Shown: piece by piece, positions 1 to 12,349 of the stretch
How the letters are laid out: each line of letters begins with the position of its first letter
Position numbering within the stretch: the stretch's first letter is position 1
From: Ptychodera flava
Taxonomy: Eukaryota; Hemichordata; Enteropneusta; Ptychoderidae
NCBI RefSeq assembly: GCF_041260155.1
Contig: NC_091932.1
Location: 32,498,338 to 32,562,337, forward strand
Direction: 5' to 3'
DNA length: 64,000 nt
Position numbers and translations under genes: made by a program
Notes under the pieces: generated by a model
The model's database searches: none
Told to the model about the DNA's origin: nothing
Seen by the model: only the letters and a program-made list of their open reading frames with translations

Positions 1-3000
1 ATTCTTCAAAATGTCCTTAGCTTGCAGGCTCAAAAATTCCTTCAATGAAATCAATTCTTGGTGTATGTATATACCTGTCAGATATGCAAACACTTGTGCT
101 GGGTCATGTAGATTCGTTGATTACATATTTGCAAATTGTTTGGCAAGATTTCATCGATATTTCCCCTTCATCAGATTATGAAAAAATTCTCGACTGCACC
201 ATAATCTCTGTAGATTTTAGAATTTACCGTGACATAATGTGCCCGAGCGCTTGCAGTTTTGAAGTCAGCTGCATAGTGAGACCTTGCCACAGTAAGTTTG
301 CTCATTTTCACGAGGGCGTTGCTTTCTGTAGAAATTGAGAGTCAAAGTGCATAGATTTTGAATAAAGAATGAAAGTACTCCAAGACTGCAAATATTTTGC
401 ACACGGACTACTACTGTACATTATGTTGAAATATGGAGGAAAAAATAAATTGTTGAATTTGGCTAAAGAGAAAGATTGTCAAACAGTAGTTTTTATTTCA
501 GTTTTCTAAACAAACCCACATATGCCCTTAAAGAGCTAGGCAAATTAAGATAGCACACATTTTTCAGAAAATTTATACCTTATTAAAGGGACAAAGTCAG
601 CCATTTTCCACAAATTTTTGGTGGCAAAAATCCCTGGACAAATCAATAGGCAACCAAAATAGTGACCATAGATGGTTTCAAGGATATATAAAACCGCCCT
701 CTTGCTCTTTACGGCAATGTACAATGTTCGTCTGGGTGTCCACGCGATTTGAATTAACCAAAATTGGTTGAACCCCATCGCATAACAAATCACTACGCAC
801 ACTACTTCACGTCATCGTTTGCAAGAGTGCGCAAGCGGCCTATGACCTTCACACAAAGTTTAGCTTAATGGATAACGAGATACACATGTGTAAACAACTA
901 CTGTAAGATAGTGACACTTAAAAGGGCATTTGCATGTAAGTTGGATTGTGAAACAGAAATAAAACCGTAGACGGTCTACGGTTTTATTTCTGTTTCACAA
1001 TCCCATAGACCCAATGGTTCAATGACAAACTAAAATGATTTAAGTTTGCTATTGTGATAGTGAAACAGGGTACAAAGGAATACATTATATATGCATTTTA
1101 ATTTTATGGTGAGTAAATCTTGATATAGTACCTAAATCTTTGTAAACTTTTAAGGTGGAGCTGCATGTTGCCAACAATTTTTTTTCAAAGGTATATTTCT
1201 TATCAAAGATGACAAGGAAACCACCTCATACTATATATTTTCAAAAAGCTTAGAATCTAAAGTTTAGGATGGTAGCAATAGTTTACTCAAGGAAGAAGGC
1301 GGTATATGTCCGGGCTAAAAGACCTAATTTTGGTATCAATGATAAAAGTTGATTTAAGTCAAAACCTTGACACTATTTTCTGAAATGTAATATTTCACAG
1401 AAGAGTATATGTAGAAAAACGACCATATTTTTGCATTATCTATCCTAATTCTATAATGGCATGGGTTGAAAGGCTGATATTCAAAAAAGTGATCAAAATT
1501 ATGATAAGAAAAATTAAAATGCCTCTTATTCAAAATGTTAGAACTTAACTTGCAAAAAAAATAGTCGTTTTGTTATATAGTATTTAAAGAACATAATGTG
1601 AAAATTTCAGAAAATTTGAACAAGCCAGAGTGGAGTTAAATTCTTTGTAATTCTTGAAATTGGAAGAAAAGAGAAGCCAGAAAATCGGATGACTTGCATA
1701 CATTTACATAAATTAACATTTCTTTATTACGCAACAAACGTCTGCTTGACAAGCTAAAAGGTGAACCCAACCAATATTTCAATATTTGCAAAACTGTGAT
1801 TTTTGAGCAAAATACGCTGTGTTGGGTGCAGTGCCCCCTTAAGATATTAGGGCATTTTCCTGCCATTCCATTTTTTTTTAAACATGACATGATCACTTGT
1901 TGAACTTTGAACATCAGTGACATCTTTCAACATGTCAAACAATATAAATTGTGACTCATATCAAACAAAATTCATGAAAAATGGCCGACTATAACACACA
2001 TTTCTCAGAAAATTTGTACCACAATCAGAATCTTGCTGAAAATCAAACCCTTCCATAGTTGCCAAAACTGAATATTTAAATACAGGTATCCTAAAGGTCA
2101 TGACCTCATAAGAAGTCATGCCTTTGTCACATGGCAGTCAAGGAATTACTTCATCTTTTGATGTGTCTGTTGTTATAACGTGACACTGCAAGTTTCAGGT
2201 TTCAATCAGGAAATGTTTTCAGAAAAATTCCCCTATTGAGTGCCAGTATTTTTTAGGTACATGTATTTAGGCTGAGTGTTTCAAGTTATGTCTTGAACCT
2301 ACGGTTTCTCCTTCTTCCGAAATCATGTCAAAAGTGGCTGGTGTTCAACTTGTAAAACACACAGTGTATGTGTGCCATTTCTAATACAAATTTTATTGTT
2401 GTCAACTGAATTTTACAAGTCCCGCCTAGAATTCATTTGCCGATAGTAACATAGCTTGCTTAATACCATTCATTATGCTGGCAAGGGGTGATTGTATTTC
2501 AACATGCTAATCATGGGAAAATAGAATATGAAGATTTGCCTGTCTATGACAAAAATAATGAAAATATTATCGAAATTTTTACAGTGACTTGAGATTTGCA
2601 ATTTAGGATGTATCTTTTCTGGTAGACATGCTCAATCTCAATGCTGACTTCTTAAATATGTAAAAGTGTGTATCTTTCTCTTTCTCTTTTTCATTCTTTC
2701 TGAACACACTGGCAACTACGAGATGAATTATCCCCTTGTGAAGAAGATGGTCATAAATTGATAAAAATATACAGAGCTAACAATTTTTGATAACAATTTT
2801 CTTCCGAGCAGCGTTTCCAAAAATACATTTACGTCACCTGAAACTTAAAATAAACATGGAAGTCTGCAAAAACTGTTTGCATTCTCTGCTCTTTATAGTC
2901 CAATAAAATTTCTTAAGTATTGAAGATTGCACAAAAGTTTGCACATGATCATTCTGACCACCCCTCTCCAAAAGTCTAATGGTCCATTTCATCGCTGAAA

Positions 3001-3971
3001 ATAGATTCAGTCTTCAGTTGGTGGAAGGAGACAGTTGAACTGGGTAGAAAAGATTGAACCCTGAATAAATTGAAATATGCATTTCAGCGTATACCATATA
3101 CCATCGATAAGTAAATAGTTGCTGTAATTTCAGAATCTTGTGGTCCTCATTATTCTTGGGAGGAAATCTCTTTATTACATTATACAAAAAAAGTTGCTAT
3201 TTTTGACTTGTGTGAAAATTTCATTTCCTGAACAGTTTGAAACCCTCTGTTCAAATCTATCCTCTGTTTTAAATTACATGTCAACGGTCAACTCAGACTT
3301 CAGACGTATCAAAGGTCAACTCTGTGAATAGACTTAATTTACAGACCGTAGACTGTCAACAAATGATGTAAAACTCAGTCATATCTCTCCAGTTCAGAAG
3401 TGGATGTCACTTGATATTTTATTGTATCAAGAAAATGTTGTTTTAATAGTTTTTCTTTACATGAAATCATTTTGTCGGGATTATCAACTGAATTGAAATT
3501 ACTGAAGGGACCCACCTTCATTTCAACCATGAAATGGTATATAAAGTAAAAAATATTTCTGTATATTGATCACTTCTCCCATCACAATCATGGTCTTTCG
3601 GTCAGATGACCGAATCATGCAATTATTTTTAAAAAAAGGTCAATTCTGCACTGTGCAACCAAGGCTGAGATGAAAAAGACACACAAAAATTATAAAATCT
3701 TTCCAAGCCACAAAGTGTGATATGTAGTCCAGGTATGTGTCTGTGCATGAAACTTGTTAGTTGGCAATCATCCGATAATCCAGTATCACTCAAATCACCC
3801 CTCCCCCTCTCCCTCCCCCTCCTGTGTAACATAAAAGAAGGGTATATAACTGTAGAGAGTAGATTAGCGATGCAGAATGGGGTGTATCTGAGTTTCTTAT
3901 TTTTGGTCAGAAATGACAAAATTTGACACTCAGAGTGATCTGATCGTTATCATATCTTCTTCAATTTCCAG
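1..3971. other. Upstream intron or flank of microcephalin; no exon recognised
   Basis: This stretch precedes the first microcephalin exon I can support. It is AT-rich and broken by stops in all frames; the longest open frames are under 100 codons and resemble nothing. The N-terminal BRCT domain of microcephalin should be encoded upstream of 3972, but I could not find its hallmark residues here, so those exons probably lie before the window. The stretch holds a perfect palindrome (943-1003), listed separately. Confidence 0.5.
943..1003. repeat. Perfect 61-bp palindrome
   Basis: Two 30-base arms that are exact reverse complements, beginning GGATTGTGAAACAG and ending CTGTTTCACAATCC, meet around a single central base. 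With no loop it would extrude as a near-perfect hairpin. No coding or promoter role is visible. It resembles a minimal foldback element, like the one at 10240-10318. Confidence 0.9.
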
Positions 3972-6900
3972 GTTGGAGTGCAAGCAAGCCAGTGGTTGGT
4001 GAATCACCAGTGTCTAGTCTTACATCTTCACAGGGGAAGAAGAAACTGCTTTGTAAGTTGCTTTCCTCCAACATGTAAGGTGCACAAAATCCAAACACCC
4101 TATAACCACATTTATGAGAATTAAGTTGAAAACAGACTTTTGAAAATGCCAAGAGCTGTACAGATGAAACTGTCTCTTTAACTTGTCACAATATCTGTGT
4201 GAATTCAAATGCAACAGAAACCAATACTTTTCAACCATAGACAATGCATATCCAACCATAGACGACACATATGACTCTAAACTAGAGCTGAATATTCAAG
4301 GCTATTGTTAAACCTGGATTCTTGTAGCATGGGGTTTGTTACAAAGTGTTAAGAATTATTGTGGAGAGTTCTGGCACTATATGTACACATTTCACCAAGG
4401 ACAGACCAACCCAGAAAACAAAACAAACTTTGCGGAAATGATCTATGAATTTCTCTAGCTATGGAATCTTGTTATTCTAGAGATTTCTACAGAAATTGGG
4501 GCCAAAACTCTATAAACTTCTTTAGAACTTTTATAGATATCAATAGAATTAAAGTTCAATAGATTTCTATAGTCTCTTTCGTAAGGGACTTCACAACCAC
4601 TGCAGTGTTATATCATGAATACCAAGCGAAAACAAATCATTTAAATATAAATAATGGATATGTCTGTATTTTTGGTAACCACTGTCCCTGTAAATTGTGT
4701 TCTACTCAGTGTAACGTGGGTGTAAGATTATAGAACCACCCCTATCAAAGATGGGAATTTGATCAAGCGGTTTTGGACGATGATTTTCCAGGATTCTTTC
4801 CCCTTCTAATTTTTTGCAGCAAAATCTTTCAAGTTTCCATATTTGGTGATGGGAGACCATGCCATAGGCAACTTTACAACTAGTATGAGAGTATGATAAA
4901 TTTTCCAAAGATTACAATGATGCAGTATTCCTGTGTAAATAGAAAGGTCAAAGGTCAATGTTTGACAGGAAATGATCACTCAGTCACATGGTCCTAAGGA
5001 AACGATTTCTATTGAAAGTTCAACAAGGAAATGCCATCAACCTCAAAGAAAACATTCTGTTTCGCTTTCTTGTATTTCTCAGTTCCATATCAACTTTCAT
5101 TTTGATGTGGGTTTCAATTTTAATTTTTGTTTTTCAATAGCAACACCTTGATTTTTATAATTTATTATCACCAGATGCTGTCTTAACCCTTTCAGGCCCG
5201 ACTTTCAGGTAACTTACCAGAACTACCCCTATATACCAGTATAGGGGTATAGGCCTGAAAGGGTTAATTTTAGCCAAGAACTGAGAAAACAGACTAATTG
5301 TTTGAAATAGACTTGACTTTGTTAGCTTCACTAAGCCAGATCTTTGTGGGGAGCCTCAGTATACAGAAACTAATTTGGGCTAATGTGCAGCATCTTGGAA
5401 GCTGTTATCCAATTGGTTGTCTTACCACCATCATTGTATTACACAATAGACTCCTTACATGTAAATTGCTGTGAAAAGTGACAATCGACCAATCAGATAA
5501 AACCTTCAGAGCCAGCTGCACATCAGCAGACTACTGGTAATTTGTATTGTGAACAAGGAACTGAAGGAGTCTGGGTGTTGTGGAAAATGCTATCGCCTGA
5601 CAAATTAATTTTGGTCCTAAAATAAACTTATGTAGGATGAATGGACAAATTCCTCGGTATATTATTTGAAACCAAGGTTCAATCCTGTCATTTCTACTTC
5701 ACAGCATTCAGCTTCTCGGACAGTTCAGATGACGAAAGCCTTCCAGAGATGATGTATGAATCACTCTCCAAGAAGGTGAACTCACTGCAGAGAGCAAGCA
5801 AATCCAAACGACAGAAGGTCATCAAAGGCAGTGGTACAACCCCAGAGAGACAAGTCTTGAACCTTGTCACAGAAGATGACGGAGAGAAAAAAGAAGCCAG
5901 AGAAGAGCGGGAGAAAGACATTTTAGCGAGACTTCCGTCTTCTGACAGGAGTGTCGGAAAGTTTTCAAACAAAGAGAATAATGGCACTGTTACAGGTGGC
6001 CAGAAAGTTGACTCTATCACTGATGAGGTGATAGGTCACTCTGAGGTCAAAGGGAAAGACAGCATGACAGCTGTTGCTGTGGATACCAGCTCAAAACAAG
6101 TGAATGATGATGCGGCTCCAGGAAAGAAGATACAGAGAAGAAAGACAATTCTGAGCGCAGATGCGGCGGTCACTGAACCTGAAGGAGATGGTGGTGTGAC
6201 AAAACAGAGGAAGGGTATAGGGACGTCAAGACGGAAGTCACAACTTGGAGTGAGTGAACAGAAATCACAGGCAGAGTCAGTGACAAGTAATGAAATGACA
6301 AGTGTTGATAAACAAACGATAAAGAGCAGGAGGCGATCTGTCAATGTTACATCAAACAGACTTTCGTCAGTTCAACCACGTAGTGATGACAGCAATCATG
6401 TTGACTCCACAGCAGGTGGTTCTACATCCAAACCAGAAACTGACGTGAACAGCGTGACTTCTACACCCTCACAGAGGAGATCAAGAAGATCAGTGGCATT
6501 TTCAACAGGGTACACAGTCATGAATGAAAACCAGGAAAGAAAGTCTCAAGCAATGGAAGATTCACAAGCGCAAGATAGAAGTGATGATGTGGTCAGGAAG
6601 ATTCCCAGTGCCGGAAGAAGGAAGTCGGTTTCCTTCAAGATGGATTTGACATCAGAAACGGTGAAATCTGATTTAGGTCAGAATGCGATGGGGACGCCGC
6701 TTCGATCAAACAAACAGCGGAGGAAGTCTGAATCTGCTCTGAACACACACAACAGGGAAAGTAATAGTGTTTGCAGAGATGAACAAAAAGCTGAAGAGAA
6801 AAGAATGTCTCAACAGAAGAAGAAACGAAAACTACTCCCCCTTGACGGACCCGACATGCTGACAGGAGAGCAGGTCATCTGCGGAGCAGACGAAAATTGC

Positions 6901-9900
6901 AAAACCAAAACTGCTGCTGATTCAAAAACTCCGCATGATAAAATTACTAGTGTAGGTTCAGAAAATAATGTGAGTGTCAGAAAGAAACGGCGGGCCAAGA
7001 GTCTTCAAATTGATGAAGAAGTCGCGTTAAAGAAACAGCGAACAAAATCGCTAGCAGACTTGAAAGAAAATGAAAGAAAGCCATTGATAGAGGGCGCTCT
7101 TCTTGACATCACCTCCAGCCAGGGCATTGTGGCTGAAATTCGCAAATCCAGGAAAAGCATCGATGAATTCAGCCTCTCAAAGAAGAGAAAAGCCAGTCTT
7201 CAGAAGAGATGTAGTCAGAGTCTTAGTACAGATTCTGAGAGTGGATCAGACAGAGATACCAAGAAAAGAAGAGCTTCAACCAAGAAGGAAAAGGTAAAAT
7301 TACAAGTGTGTATACTGTACTCAAATATAGAAATTCACATTTTAAACACAAGTACCAATCATACTGGCCATCAAACAAAGCTTATAAATGATTTAGATAC
7401 TGTAAATTCCTACTTGAAGCTGCAGTTCCTATCGGGAAATCTTTTTGACAAACCCTTAGGGAGACTTTAAAATATGTATTATACCTGTATAAACCATCAA
7501 TAATCACTGCAACTGAGTGAAAATACGCACACAATCATCATTTTTTGTTCACGTCTTGAATTTTGATGGCTTTTGTCTTTTGTGTTTACAGTTCAAGAAC
7601 ACCATTGTCATGACCAGCATACCACACAGGTAGGAATCAAGGGCACTTGCACAAATCTCTCAATATTATTATTTTCATAGAATTAAGAATCTGTTGAAAA
7701 TAAAACCTTCATGAAGTCGACATGGTTTCCATGATGTTATTCATAACTTTTGGACTTTGAAAGTTTGGTGCAATGGTATCAATTTTCTCAATCATATCAA
7801 TCTTCTCCACAATGATGGACCATTATTCATTGAATAGGTTGCAGGGACACATCTGCAGAACACTGGGCCTCATCCACTTTATGGTACAAAACACTGCTTA
7901 CTTGAGGGTGCCAACATACCCCTTAAGATAATGTTGATTTGTATTGCAGCTTTGTACGGACCTAATGTCCTTCAGTCTTGCCAGTAGGAGGTGAGAGGGT
8001 TGAAATCTGTCGCTCTGTAGTCAGTAACGTAATGTACACTTTCATATATCACAATGTTGTACAGAGACCAATTTTCTTCCATGAGGGGATTGGCGGGCAC
8101 AAACCATGTATCCAGGCTAATCCCCTGAACGCGGAAAATTTCCGTGTTACTGAATTAATGGCTTATGACTCCCCAGAGAGTAAATAAACTACCGATCAAG
8201 TATAACAAAATATCACGACACCACCCGTGATATTTGTGGAGCAATCAACGATTGACAGTCAGTTCACACCTCAAGCAAGGTATCTTTTCATATGGAAATG
8301 ATTTCGAACCTATAGCTTTTGTGCCAGGGAGTCTTGTTGGCACGTTCATCAATTAAAAACATCATGTATGGTTCAACTATTGTGGTATATATGGCAAACC
8401 TTGAGTTACATCTGTACCTCCTATGATCGTTTGTAAAGTTGCAGTACTATATATACACCTCAAAATAAACTGGCCCCACTTGGCTTTTCCCGGCTTTTGT
8501 CATATCCTTCTCTTGATCTACACAACAGTCTATCACTAATGCAACAATCAGCTGAAGTTTATTCCTTCAATTTACTCTGTTTTTGATATTTATATGCCCA
8601 CAGACTTGGAGCAAGCCTAGCCTCAAACCAGAAAGTTTTACACTATTGCACGCACTTTCCCTAGAGCAACTTTAACACAAATAGCTGATCAGGAAAGTAT
8701 CAGAAACTTTTTGAGGGTTTCAAAACTGTCTCCAAGGTGCGCTTTGCCATAATTTTTTCCCAAATTTGTCATCACTGATTTGTTTGTTCCAGTGATCAAG
8801 ACTTGATTGTTTCAGTTGTGAAGAAACTGAAGAAATATTCGATTGTAGATTCTGTGACAGAAAACACAACTCACGTCATCTGTGGTGGCAACAGAAGAAC
8901 TCTGAATGTCTTATTTGGCATGGCAAGAGGATGTTGGCTTGTCTCCACAGAATGGGTAAGAATTAATCTTCAGTGATCTTTTTTTTCAAAACATTTGTGC
9001 TTGGAGAGAAAGAGGCCAATTTTTTCCTGTACTTCTGCACTCTTGTATGTTTATTCATAATTCTAAGGTAGTTTGCACCTTGAAAATGAAAAACTTAAAT
9101 TTTTGCTCAAACTTTCCTCAAGCAAACTTTCAACAATTCTCTTTCATAAATTAAGGAAAAAAATCAGGGTTCACCAAGCAAACTTTGGAGCTAGTGAAGC
9201 AAATTACCCAATATTTACCAATATTTGAATTTCAAAATGGCCGCCATCCCTGTGTTCATCAGTGTATCTCTATGGGGGGGAACACAATTCAGATTTTCAC
9301 ATAACTAAGCCCGTAACAACTTTATTTACTCCATTAGCTTCACAACGAGCCCCCAGAAGTGGTAGGCGAAAAGAATACTAAAAGTTTGAGAGGCCAAATA
9401 TCTGTCCGCAAGATGCATCTTACCTTAATATTTTCTTATTCAGTGCTTTCATTCTTGCATCTTCTATTGCAGACGTTTTAACTATAGTTGCAAAAATCTG
9501 CTGATGTGTTGGAGCACAGAAGGTTATATCTAATCAGTAAATTGTTGTTATTTACGGGAACTTAAATAGTTTGAAACTGGTGCTATCGATTTTCTGATTG
9601 GCTGTTTAGAACCGATTCAATAATAGCAATGAGATTCAGCCAACCAACTGGCTAAAAACTTCCAAGATGCTGCAAATTAGCCTAAAAAATCAACCATTCC
9701 AGAGGGCGCACTAGAGCCCTTGTCATTGCTGAAATTTTGAAATTCTCCCCATGCACAATCAGCATTTGATGAAAGTTCTGATATAAGAGTAATGTGTATG
9801 TTATATCGCTTACATTGGTTTTAGAAATTTTGATTTTGATTGGCAACATACTCTGTCACAAATGAAACACCCAAATGATGATGTAACTGTTTTTGTCTTC

Positions 9901-12194
9901 CACAGGTTTTGAAATCATTGGAAGATGGTCACTGGGTTGAAGAGGAACCATATGAACTTCATGACTATTTCCCTGCAGCACAGGTCTGTTCAACTTTGTA
10001 ATCCTGTAGCGCAAAACTGAAAAATACTGGACCCACAATGAACAGATTACAAATTAACAGAATCCTAGGGGTCCAGTTCCTTTACAAAGCTATGGGAGGG
10101 GATCCCTTCCAGAAAAGGAAACTGTTTTCACTAAGGGGGGTCAGGCCCAATATTAAGATTCATCTTGGTGGCATAATGATTTAATTCTCTGCACAGAGGA
10201 AGATTGATCAATCAACCCTTGCCTTACATCTATTTGGTAAAGGTCCAATAATGAATAGAAAATATTAGGCTTATACCAGTGGTATAAGCCTAATATTTTC
10301 TATTCATTATTGGACCTTAACATATGCAACGAGGGGTGAAAGGGTTAACTTAAAGCTTACCTGTATGCTGTAAATATTTAGTGATACTTCAACTGAAAGT
10401 TGCAAGACTTGGAGTCTAAAATCACTGAACATCTCCCAGCTTTCTTCAAGCAGAGACAGCATTCATCAGCTAAATCTTGTTCAGCAAATAAATTTAAATT
10501 TTTGTAAAATATATTAATCAGACGTGTTTCATAAAATGTTTTTGAAACTGATAAACAATGTCACATCAAATTACAATTTTTGAATTATTTAGAATGAGAA
10601 ATCATGTTGAAATAGTACAAAGCCATGCATGTAAATTTCTTCCTACAAGTTTCACCAGAGAAGCACATACATGTATCACATTTGTCTATTTCCTTGCAGA
10701 TTTGCCGTCTTGAGAAGCAAGCGCTTGGTAACAGCAACTACAAACAAGACATATTTTCATCTGTGGGACTCATGTTCATTGCTGAGAGTACAGTTCCCGC
10801 ACAGGAAAAGCTCATTGAGTTGATCACTCTGTGCGGCGGGAAGGTTTGCAGCTCTCTCCGCACAGCAAAGCTCTGCATCGGAAATGCAAGGAACAAAGAT
10901 GGTATACCCATGGTCTCTGAAAAGTGGGTTTTAGGTGAGTGAAGTGAAATGCAATGCCAGTATATTTTACTAAAACACTAAAGACAATTTAAATAATATT
11001 AGTATTCCAGGAAACCCAAAGATATCCCGTCTTGAAATTCAATTGTGAATCACACGCATAGTAAAGGTAGATTGCGCCTGAAAGACAGATATTCAAACTC
11101 ATATTATTAGAATTATTTCTGGTCTACTGCTTGTGTAGACTTGTTTTGAAGTTTGTGGAGTAAATCAAGTCTTCACTGTGTTGTTTTTGTGAAAATAAAA
11201 AGATTTGATTTTTTTTCTCATACAGTTAACATAATGTTAACAGCCATTTTCAATTTCAAATATCGGTAAAAAATTAGATAATTTGCTTCTCTATTACAAA
11301 AATTTACACAGTCATCCCTGATTTTTATTCTTGAAAATCAATGGTCTAACGTTACCTTGAGGAAAGTTTGAGCAAAAGGAGCGTATTACATAGAGCTGAA
11401 TTACAGGCAATTTTTTCTTTCTGAAAAGTGATATCAACAAGAACAACCAGGGAAAAATGTACTAGTTGGTTTGTGATCACATTTGCTGTGTGTGAAAACA
11501 TTGATTCACATGCATATGATGAGCAGGGTCCATACAAGTCCATGAATTTTAAGCATTTTAAGCTTCCTAGAAAGTCTTGGAAAAGTCCTTGAAAATGAAA
11601 TTGAGTTCTTGAAAATTGTTAAAGCCACCCAGAGTTTCAAAAATGATGAGATGATCAGTCATGACATCATAAAAATGATGTGTAAATTGATAATCAAAAT
11701 GATATATTAAAAAATGATATTTGGAAAATGGTAGTTTGGACTGCAGCAGAAAGTCATTGACTTTAAACATCATTTGATGCAGCACCTATTGTCGATGTCT
11801 GACTGTACATTTATTGAAATTCGCTGTCAAGGAAATTTGTTCCAGCTGGTAAATACGAAGTGTTTCAGTGCTGAGCACTCATACAAGTTTTTATAGCAGG
11901 CATCATGGGTTACTGGACTCAATAATCAGAGGATGACGATGTAGTTTGAGACACAAGTATGGTATTATACCCTTGAACTTTGCTTCCATTTAACTCCTCA
12001 TTGCTTTATTGCATAAAGGGCACTGGGTACCTCATCCTGTATCTTTGAAGTTTTGCACAACATAATGTCAGGAAAATTTCTACCTCTTTTTCAAATCGTT
12101 ACGTTTTTTATGAAACTTTATCTCTGCTTTTTTTCTTTCAGATTGCATCAGCCAGCATACCATACTGCCATTTACTGATTACTACCTAACCTAG
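3972..12194 (+). CDS. MCPH1: Microcephalin (MCPH1) homologue, seven exons, 5' part missing
   Basis: Exons 3972-4052, 5705-7293, 7592-7629, 8793-8955, 9906-9983, 10700-10934 and 12142-12194 (stop TAG at 12192-12194) all have GT-AG boundaries, and their phases join without a break (2237 nt). Microcephalin is a nuclear protein that acts in the DNA-damage response and in restraining chromosome condensation. The last exons encode the tandem C-terminal BRCT pair. The first is marked by [19 protein letters not shown] and [11 protein letters not shown]; the second by LITLCGGKV and SEKWVL. These closely match the vertebrate family (LNVLLGIARGCW, HLCGGRV, SEKWVLDSI). The 1589-nt exon encodes a long, disordered, Lys/Arg/Ser-rich linker with many RRKS/RRKT-type sites. 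The N-terminal BRCT is absent from the window. The open frame before 5705 and after 7293 is intron read-through. The last exon is partly re-duplicated downstream (12207-12349). Confidence 0.9.
4725..4880 (+). mobile_element. tRNA-derived SINE-like copy
   Basis: The segment around GATCAAGCGGTTTTGG shares order and spacing with the reverse complement of 16440-16585, where the same block reads GGCCTAGCGGTTTTGG. Both contain a tRNA A-box-like core, and a shared lead-in (GAACCA... GAT/GATT...GGG). It lies in the intron between the first two microcephalin exons seen. The copy is diverged, so the boundaries are approximate. Confidence 0.45.
5183..5267. mobile_element. 85-bp mini inverted-repeat element with TTAA ends
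   Basis: It starts TTAACCCTTTCAGGCC and ends GGCCTGAAAGGGTTAA, exact inverted repeats, with a smaller internal inverted repeat (CCCCTATA / TATAGGGG). The TTAA plus CCC start resembles piggyBac-type ends. It sits in a microcephalin intron. Confidence 0.7.
9065..9427 (+). mobile_element. MITE family A copy (TTAA, AAGGTAGAATGCGCCTCG ends)
   Basis: One of at least seven ~355-bp copies in the window. The family has terminal inverted repeats close to AAGGTAGAATGCGCCTCG. Inside are conserved blocks around ACTTTCCTCAAGCAAACTTT, AAAATGGCCGCCATCCCTGT and CCCCAGAAGTGGTA. This copy lies in a microcephalin intron and has diverged ends (AAGGTAGTTTGCACC ... GCATCTTACCTTA). No protein is encoded, so it is a non-autonomous DNA transposon. 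Confidence 0.8.
10240..10318. repeat. Perfect 79-bp palindrome
   Basis: 39-base arms (AAGGTCCAATAATGAATAG ... CTATTCATTATTGGACCTT) flank a single central base. It lies in the intron before the penultimate microcephalin exon seen. Perfect symmetry with no loop suggests a recent foldback event. No transposon ends are visible. Confidence 0.9.
11064..11395 (-). mobile_element. MITE family A copy, inverted
   Basis: This is the same family as 9065-9427, in reverse orientation: it begins AAGGTAGATTGCGCCTG and ends near CCTTGAGGAAAGTTTGAGC. It lies in the last microcephalin intron. The right end is degraded, so the boundary is approximate. Confidence 0.75.
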
Positions 12195-12349
12195 GGAGTT
12201 CAGTGTCAGCAAACATACCACACTGCAGTTTACTACCTAACCTAGGGAGTTCAATGTCAGAAAACATACCACACTGCCATTTACTGATTACTGCCTAACC
12301 TAGGGAGTTCAGTGTCAGCAAGTATAGCACGCTGGGAGTTCAATATCAG
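12149..12349 (+). repeat. Tandem repeat spanning the microcephalin stop codon and 3' UTR
   Basis: Three tandem units and a remnant lie at 12149-12206 (58 bp), 12207-12257 (51 bp), 12258-12315 (58 bp) and 12316-12349. Each full unit contains CATACCA(C/T)ACTGC, a TTTACTGATTACT-like block and CCTAACCTAGGGAGTTCA. The first unit is coding and supplies the end of the protein and its TAG. The rest are untranslated copies. Unit 2 lacks 7 bases (TGATTAC). Confidence 0.9.

Noticed and set aside
1..3971. N-terminal BRCT exons of microcephalin
   Set aside because: No BRCT hallmark (Gly-Gly, Trp motif) was found in any frame next to usable splice sites.
5641..5704. ATG at 5641 as the start of the microcephalin large exon
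   Set aside because: A polypyrimidine-type acceptor at 5703-5704 and an in-phase upstream exon (3972-4052) show this part is intron.
7294..7470. Continuation of the large microcephalin exon to 7470
   Set aside because: A good donor at 7294 and an in-phase next exon with the family motif (IVMTSIP) show it is intron read-through.
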